From Hyphomicrobiaceae bacterium (lineage in GTDB: Bacteria > Pseudomonadota > Alphaproteobacteria > Rhizobiales > Devosiaceae): 64,000 bases of DNA. Below the pieces are notes generated by a model, which was not told the origin of the DNA, searched no databases, and worked only from the letters and a program-made list of their open reading frames with translations. The stretch covers positions 1 through 64,000 of the forward strand of contig JACKJG010000011.1 of NCBI GenBank assembly GCA_020638065.1, written 5' to 3'. Shown here piece by piece: positions 59,780 to 64,000 of the stretch; the stretch's first letter is position 1, and each line of letters starts with the position of its first letter. A program made the position numbers and the translations under genes.

Positions 59780-62773
59780 ATGCCCTGGGCCCAGATCATC
59801 ATGATCGTCGTGTCGCTGGTCATCAACATGGCCGTCGGCATGCTGCAACGCCAGCGCCAGATCGACGAAAACGCCAATGCCCAGCCCGAACAGGCGCCGG
59901 GCCTGACGGGCAAGACCCGGCTGGGCGGCGAGGCCTATCGCTCGATCATTTTCGGGCGCTGCGCGGTCGACGGCTATCACGTCTACGGGCGGGAATGGGG
60001 AGCGAGCGGCGACAGCCCCAATGCCTACACGGTCGACGTGTTCAGCCTTGGCGATTTCCCCGGCGTCACGCTGGCCGGTGTGCTGCTCAAGGGGGCGGAC
60101 ACGGTCTATGACACCGGAGAGACGGAAGTCACGACCGGTTATCCCTGCACGGGCTTTCGGGACAACGGCACGGATTACCTCTGGGCAAGGTTTCACGATG
60201 GCAGCCAGACCGCTGCGGACAGCTATTTGACGGCGAAATTCGGATCGCTGAGCAGCCTGCCCTGGACGTCCGATTTCATTGGCACCGGGCTGCCCTATGC
60301 CGTGGTGACGGCGCTCGAGAACGAAGACCTGTTCAGCGATATACCTGACGACGATTACCGGTTCATCGTCGACGGCGTTCCGCTCTACGATCCGCGCCAG
60401 GACACGACGGCCGGCGGCTCGGGATCACATCGCTGGGGCACGCCATCGACCTATGAGCAGACCTCCAATCCGATTGTCGCCATCTACAATATCCGGCGCG
60501 GGATCTACGACCAGGACGGCAACAAGGTCTGGGGCGGAGAGGCCACGGCCTACGAGCTGCCCTATGCCGTCTGGTCCGCCGCCATGGATTCCTGCGATGC
60601 CACGGTCAGCCTGAAAGGCGGGGGGACCGAGCCGCGATATGAATGGGGCGCGGAGATCTCGCTCGATCAGGATCCCGAACAGGTCATCGAGCGCATCCTG
60701 ATGACCTGCAATGCCCACCAGGCGCGGCATCGCGGCCAGTGGCTGATCAAGGTGGGTGTGCCCTCGAGCGCCGCCTATGCGATCTCTGACGATACGATCA
60801 TGGTGACCGAACGCCAGGCGGGCGTTTTCTTTCCGGAACCCGACGATGTGCCCAACGTCATAGCCGCGACGTTCACCGATCCGGATTCGGGCTGGACGGA
60901 AAAGGAAGCCCGCCAGCGCCGGTTCTCGAGCTACATCACCGCCGATGGTGGCATCGAGCGGGTGGCCGAGCTGGACCTCGGATGGGTGCATTCGCAAACG
61001 CAGGTGCAGAGGCTGCAGAACAAAGCGGGCATCGAGGCACGCAAGTTCAACCGGCACGCAATCGTGCTGCCGCCCGAATATGCCGGTATCCGCCCCTTTG
61101 TAGACGGCATCGCCTGGACGTCCGAACGCGAGGGCTATTCGGCCAAGCTCTTCACCCCGGTTCTGGTGACACAATTGCCAAACGGCTATGTGGCCGTGGG
61201 GCTTCTGGAAACCGACCAGGACGGTGAAACCTGGACCCCGGCAGATGACGAACTGGATTACGACACAGTCCCGATCGACTATGTGCGCCCGCCGGAGCAG
61301 TCGATTGTCGCCTTTTCGGCAACGGCGGCCACGATCAGCGACAAGGACAGCAATGACAAGCGGCTGGCCATTCTGTTCGGCTGGGATGCGAACCTCAAAG
61401 GGGTCCGCGCCGTCCGCGTCCAGGTCCGGGTCAAGGATGCCAGCCCTGAGAAGGTCATCCTCGACGAGGAAATCCTGAACGTCAGCGACGGGTCGGCGAC
61501 GCGGGCTTCTGGCGCCTTCTACAATGGCGCGATCCTGCAAGCGCGCGGCAAATATGTGCCCATGCGCTCCCGCAAGACGGCATGGACGGGCTGGATCGAC
61601 GTGACGCTGGGCGAGGTGCTGATCCAGAAAGACGAACTCAGCGATGTGCTGAGGGACTTGCGCGACTGGATGGGCGGGTCGATCCGCGAGATCAAGGGCG
61701 ACCTCGACGAGGCGTTTCTGCAGCTCTCGGAAAATTCGTCCGCACAGTCGCTACAGCAGATCAGCAGCAACCAGAACCTGGCCGCAGCCATCCTGAATTC
61801 AGAGGCGCGCGTGACGGCGGCCTATGAGGTCAAGGTGGCGGCCGTTGCATCTGATCTGGGCGGGGCGGTCTCGAGAATTGAAACGCTCGAGGTCGATTAT
61901 GAAAACCTGCGCACCGGCGTTAACGTCAATGCCAGCGCAATCAATGCGGTGCAGGTATCGATCACAAACCTCGACGGCGAACTTTCTGCGCTCTCAGAGA
62001 CGGTTATTGGAAATCAGGTCGCCATCGGAGACGCGACCGCCTCTGCACTTTTCAGGACGAGCGCCTCCTACACGGCAGCGGCCGGCTACAAGGCCCGCGT
62101 CGGCTTTGAGGCACGCTGGAGCACCAGCATTGACTACAAGAGCGCCGCCATCTTTCTCGAGGTCGGGACCGGCAGCAAGTCGCGCATTCTCCTGACCGCG
62201 GACCAGACCGCAATTCTCGACACCGATGGCAACGTTGTCGCGCTGTTTGACTCCGGGACCACCCGAATTGCCAACGCCCGCATCCGGAACCTCACCGCCA
62301 CGAACATCAAGACGAAGTCACTGGATGCCGATGAAATCCTCGTTGATGGAACGGTTCTGACTGACCTGATCAAGGACAAGGCAGTATCTGACGGGCGCGC
62401 GGTCGCAGCCACTGGCGTCGATTTTCCAGATGACGGGAAGTGGCACACGATCATTTCGGGCAATGTGAATTGCACCGGTGGCAAGCGGATCGTTGTGATT
62501 TTCAACGCTCTGCTGTTGAAGCCATATGCAGGATCGGCCGTTGAGTTTTGTCGCATGCAGTTGCGGCGCGGGTCAAACGTCGTGGCACAGAAGTACCAGT
62601 ATGGCGGGTACGCCGTCGGAGAGCGCAACGAGGTCATCTTCATGGAAACCGATGACCCCGGCGACGGCACCTTCACCTACAGCGTCCGCATGCGGACTGT
62701 CTCAGCCAAGGATGGGACTCATCCCATCAGGGCAGAGGACCCCACCATCATCATGGAGGTCTACAAAAAATGA
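59780..62773 (+). CDS. Central tail tip / host-specificity protein (gpJ-like)
   Basis: A 997-residue tip protein. The N-terminal helix (IIMIVVSLVINMAVGMLQ) is hydrophobic. The first ~450 residues form the baseplate-hub part (LGGEAYRSIIFGRCAVDGYH, IYNIRRGIYDQDGNKVWGG). Fibronectin-like and coiled-coil regions follow, then a C-terminal part with LDADEILVDGTVLTDLI, as in lambda gpJ relatives. It should contact the host receptor. AAGG precedes the ATG at 59780; the stop overlaps the next gene by 4 nt. Confidence 0.85.
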   Translation: MPWAQIIMIVVSLVINMAVGMLQRQRQIDENANAQPEQAPGLTGKTRLGGEAYRSIIFGRCAVDGYHVYGREWGASGDSPNAYTVDVFSLGDFPGVTLAGVLLKGADTVYDTGETEVTTGYPCTGFRDNGTDYLWARFHDGSQTAADSYLTAKFGSLSSLPWTSDFIGTGLPYAVVTALENEDLFSDIPDDDYRFIVDGVPLYDPRQDTTAGGSGSHRWGTPSTYEQTSNPIVAIYNIRRGIYDQDGNKVWGGEATAYELPYAVWSAAMDSCDATVSLKGGGTEPRYEWGAEISLDQDPEQVIERILMTCNAHQARHRGQWLIKVGVPSSAAYAISDDTIMVTERQAGVFFPEPDDVPNVIAATFTDPDSGWTEKEARQRRFSSYITADGGIERVAELDLGWVHSQTQVQRLQNKAGIEARKFNRHAIVLPPEYAGIRPFVDGIAWTSEREGYSAKLFTPVLVTQLPNGYVAVGLLETDQDGETWTPADDELDYDTVPIDYVRPPEQSIVAFSATAATISDKDSNDKRLAILFGWDANLKGVRAVRVQVRVKDASPEKVILDEEILNVSDGSATRASGAFYNGAILQARGKYVPMRSRKTAWTGWIDVTLGEVLIQKDELSDVLRDLRDWMGGSIREIKGDLDEAFLQLSENSSAQSLQQISSNQNLAAAILNSEARVTAAYEVKVAAVASDLGGAVSRIETLEVDYENLRTGVNVNASAINAVQVSITNLDGELSALSETVIGNQVAIGDATASALFRTSASYTAAAGYKARVGFEARWSTSIDYKSAAIFLEVGTGSKSRILLTADQTAILDTDGNVVALFDSGTTRIANARIRNLTATNIKTKSLDADEILVDGTVLTDLIKDKAVSDGRAVAATGVDFPDDGKWHTIISGNVNCTGGKRIVVIFNALLLKPYAGSAVEFCRMQLRRGSNVVAQKYQYGGYAVGERNEVIFMETDDPGDGTFTYSVRMRTVSAKDGTHPIRAEDPTIIMEVYKK

Positions 62774-63180
62774 CGCGATATCTTGTGATCGATGCAGACG
62801 GGCGCATTGAACGCGTCGAACGTCATTCTGATCTTTACGTGCCAGAGCACCCATCTCACAAAGGCTTATCGGATCGCGACTTGCTGAACACGCAGATGGC
62901 CGAATTGTTGGGCAACTCCGTTCGCTTCTCTGAAAGACCTTTGGCATTCCCTGAGAAGGGTGTCACCTTGGCTGCCGGGCAGGCTTTGTATGCTAACCTG
63001 CCGCCGAAAGCGGCTGTTTCATGCGTTTGCGTCGACCGTGACGATGTTGACCCGCAAAGGGAAGTCGTCGGCAGCGAAAAGTTCGCGTTTTCTGCTCAGC
63101 TTGCTGGCCAATACGATCTGACATTGACGAACGCGTTCCCGTTTCAGGACCAGATCGTCCGCATCGTTGTGACGGTTTGA
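62770..63180 (+). CDS. Hypothetical phage tail protein
   Basis: A 136-residue protein that overlaps the tip gene by 4 nt. RYLVIDADGRIERVERHSDL at the start and LTLTNAFPFQDQIVRIVVTV at the end. It may be a fibre-associated or assembly protein; no family recognised. Confidence 0.72.
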   Translation: MTRYLVIDADGRIERVERHSDLYVPEHPSHKGLSDRDLLNTQMAELLGNSVRFSERPLAFPEKGVTLAAGQALYANLPPKAAVSCVCVDRDDVDPQREVVGSEKFAFSAQLAGQYDLTLTNAFPFQDQIVRIVVTV

Positions 63181-63184
63181 TGCG

Positions 63185-63457
63185 ATGCGGATTAGTCTCG
63201 AGACCCAGCATATCAAAGCCGAAGCCGCCCGGCGCATCGATGAGATCGCGCCCCTTTGGCGGCAACAGAATGACAATGCCCTGATGCTGCGCCTTGCCGG
63301 CAGTCCGCCGGACCGCTGGTCTGATGCGGATCGCCTTGCGCACGATGCAGCCGCCGCTCGCCGCGCTGCCATTGACCGCATTCGCGCCGCATCAAACCGG
63401 CTCGAACAGCTTGACCCCATCCCGCTCGACTATCGCGCGGACAAACACTGGACCTGA
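63185..63457 (+). CDS. Hypothetical phage tail-associated protein, helical
   Basis: A 90-residue, highly charged helical protein (IKAEAARRIDEIAPLWRQQN, AAAARRAAIDRIRAASNRL). Small helical proteins next to fibre genes often act as fibre chaperones, which is a guess here. It starts 4 nt after the previous stop. Confidence 0.7.
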   Translation: MRISLETQHIKAEAARRIDEIAPLWRQQNDNALMLRLAGSPPDRWSDADRLAHDAAAARRAAIDRIRAASNRLEQLDPIPLDYRADKHWT

Positions 63458-63459
63458 TC

Positions 63460-64000
63460 ATGAGCGGCGTTTTTCAGCATTATGCACCCGGCACCATCTC
63501 GATCGCCAACGGATCGACTTCGATTACCGGCAGCGGGACTGAGTTCGAGCAATATGTTAAGGGAGACGTGCTGATTGCGGCTGGCGGAATTGCGATCATG
63601 CTCGCCGAAAACCCCACAAGCGATACCGCCGCGACGGCCATGCAGACCTATACCGGGACGAGCATCTCCGGAGCGGCCTATTCGCATTTGCCGATCTCCG
63701 TCTTGTCGGCGCTGACGACAAATCATGCCAGCCTGATTTCCCTGCTCGGCAGCGGGGCGATCCCGAGCCTGGGGACAATCGGTGCGAGCGCGACGGCCGG
63801 GCAGTTTCTGCGATTTGCGGCGACCGACGTGCTCGAGCTCGTGAGCTCGGTGGAACTCGTCTCCGGTGTTGCAACCGACGAGAAAGTGGAAACGCTGGCG
63901 GAGCGGTCCGCCTACGACGCGGAGGCCGCGGACTTCTCCATTTACGTGGCGGACGTCGGGGATGGGCGGGCGGCCATTTACTACAAACAGAGCGCCACAA
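63460..64000 (+). CDS. Phage tail fibre-like protein, N-terminal part (runs off window)
   Basis: An open frame from ATG 63460 to the window end (180 codons seen, no stop). It starts MSGVFQHYAPGTISIANGST and contains SITGSGTEFEQYVKGDVLI, the small beta pattern of fibre N-termini; the rest is Ser/Thr/Ala-rich (SAYDAEAADFSIYVADVGD near the edge). Its ATG overlaps the upstream gene's TGA (TGATCATG with 2 nt between). Confidence 0.76.
   Translation, partial: MSGVFQHYAPGTISIANGSTSITGSGTEFEQYVKGDVLIAAGGIAIMLAENPTSDTAATAMQTYTGTSISGAAYSHLPISVLSALTTNHASLISLLGSGAIPSLGTIGASATAGQFLRFAATDVLELVSSVELVSGVATDEKVETLAERSAYDAEAADFSIYVADVGDGRAAIYYKQSAT

Noticed and set aside
47336..64000. Gene transfer agent instead of prophage
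   Set aside because: The head and tail genes resemble those of GTAs, but integrase, repressor, operators, CII-like and replication genes on the left show a temperate phage.

Overview
The window reads as a piece of an alphaproteobacterial chromosome, probably Hyphomicrobiales (Rhizobiales) and perhaps Devosiaceae-like. The basis is the GC-rich coding, DUF2865 and DUF1344 genes, a short second-type GluRS, the cysS/GFA/cimA neighbourhood and a phage gene resembling the alphaproteobacterial cell-cycle regulator GcrA. The genus is an inference; no rRNA gene is present.

Host part, 1 to about 32,258. Left to right it holds: the 3' end of nadE; gltX; a convergent DUF2865 gene; a cytochrome c'; cysS coupled to a VOC protein, three tandem GFA-family zinc proteins and a 45-residue membrane protein; cimA (isoleucine precursor synthesis); a long acidic, repeat-bearing LysM protein; a DUF1344 secreted protein; an ArsR regulator with an Atm1-type ABC exporter; a leftward PadR/adaptor/RND efflux operon; cysQ and nadC; an aldo/keto reductase; an acyl-CoA synthetase/GNAT fusion directly followed by an HDAC-type deacetylase; an alpha/beta hydrolase; a solitary FtsX-type ABC permease; a GT4 glycosyltransferase; and tRNA-Gln(CUG).

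Prophage part, 32,272 to beyond the right edge (at least 31.7 kb, right attachment site not seen). A leftward, tightly overlapping early operon carries integrase, an AlpA/excisionase-like protein, DUF4326, HD phosphohydrolase, MazG-like pyrophosphohydrolase and small proteins. The lysogeny switch has a CI/LexA-type S24 repressor, three copies of a CGGCA-N4-TGCCG operator (two inside the spacers of divergent promoters) and a HIRAN-TM2 protein. The rightward early genes encode a Cro-like protein, CII-like, adenine methyltransferase-like, GcrA-like, winged-helix and ParB-like proteins. The replication module (toprim primase and P4/D5-type helicase) is riddled with frameshifts, interrupted by about 0.9 kb of lower-GC DNA, and followed by a cluster of AACTGTCCCA repeats that could be an origin. 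From 47.4 kb a complete siphovirus (HK97-like) packaging, head and tail operon follows: HNH, TerS, TerL, portal, protease, capsid, connectors, tail tube, a tail-assembly chaperone with a canonical -1 slippery heptamer, tape measure, tip proteins and the start of a fibre gene.

Most notable: the operator set of the phage switch; the A AAC CCC programmed frameshift; the phage-borne set of methyltransferase, GcrA-like and winged-helix genes that resembles host cell-cycle control; the iteron-like cluster beside a frameshift-rich replication module; a 42-nt dispersed repeat; an integrase with Lys in place of the catalytic HxxR Arg beside a tRNA in the unusual orientation; and the acetylase/deacetylase gene pair in the host part.
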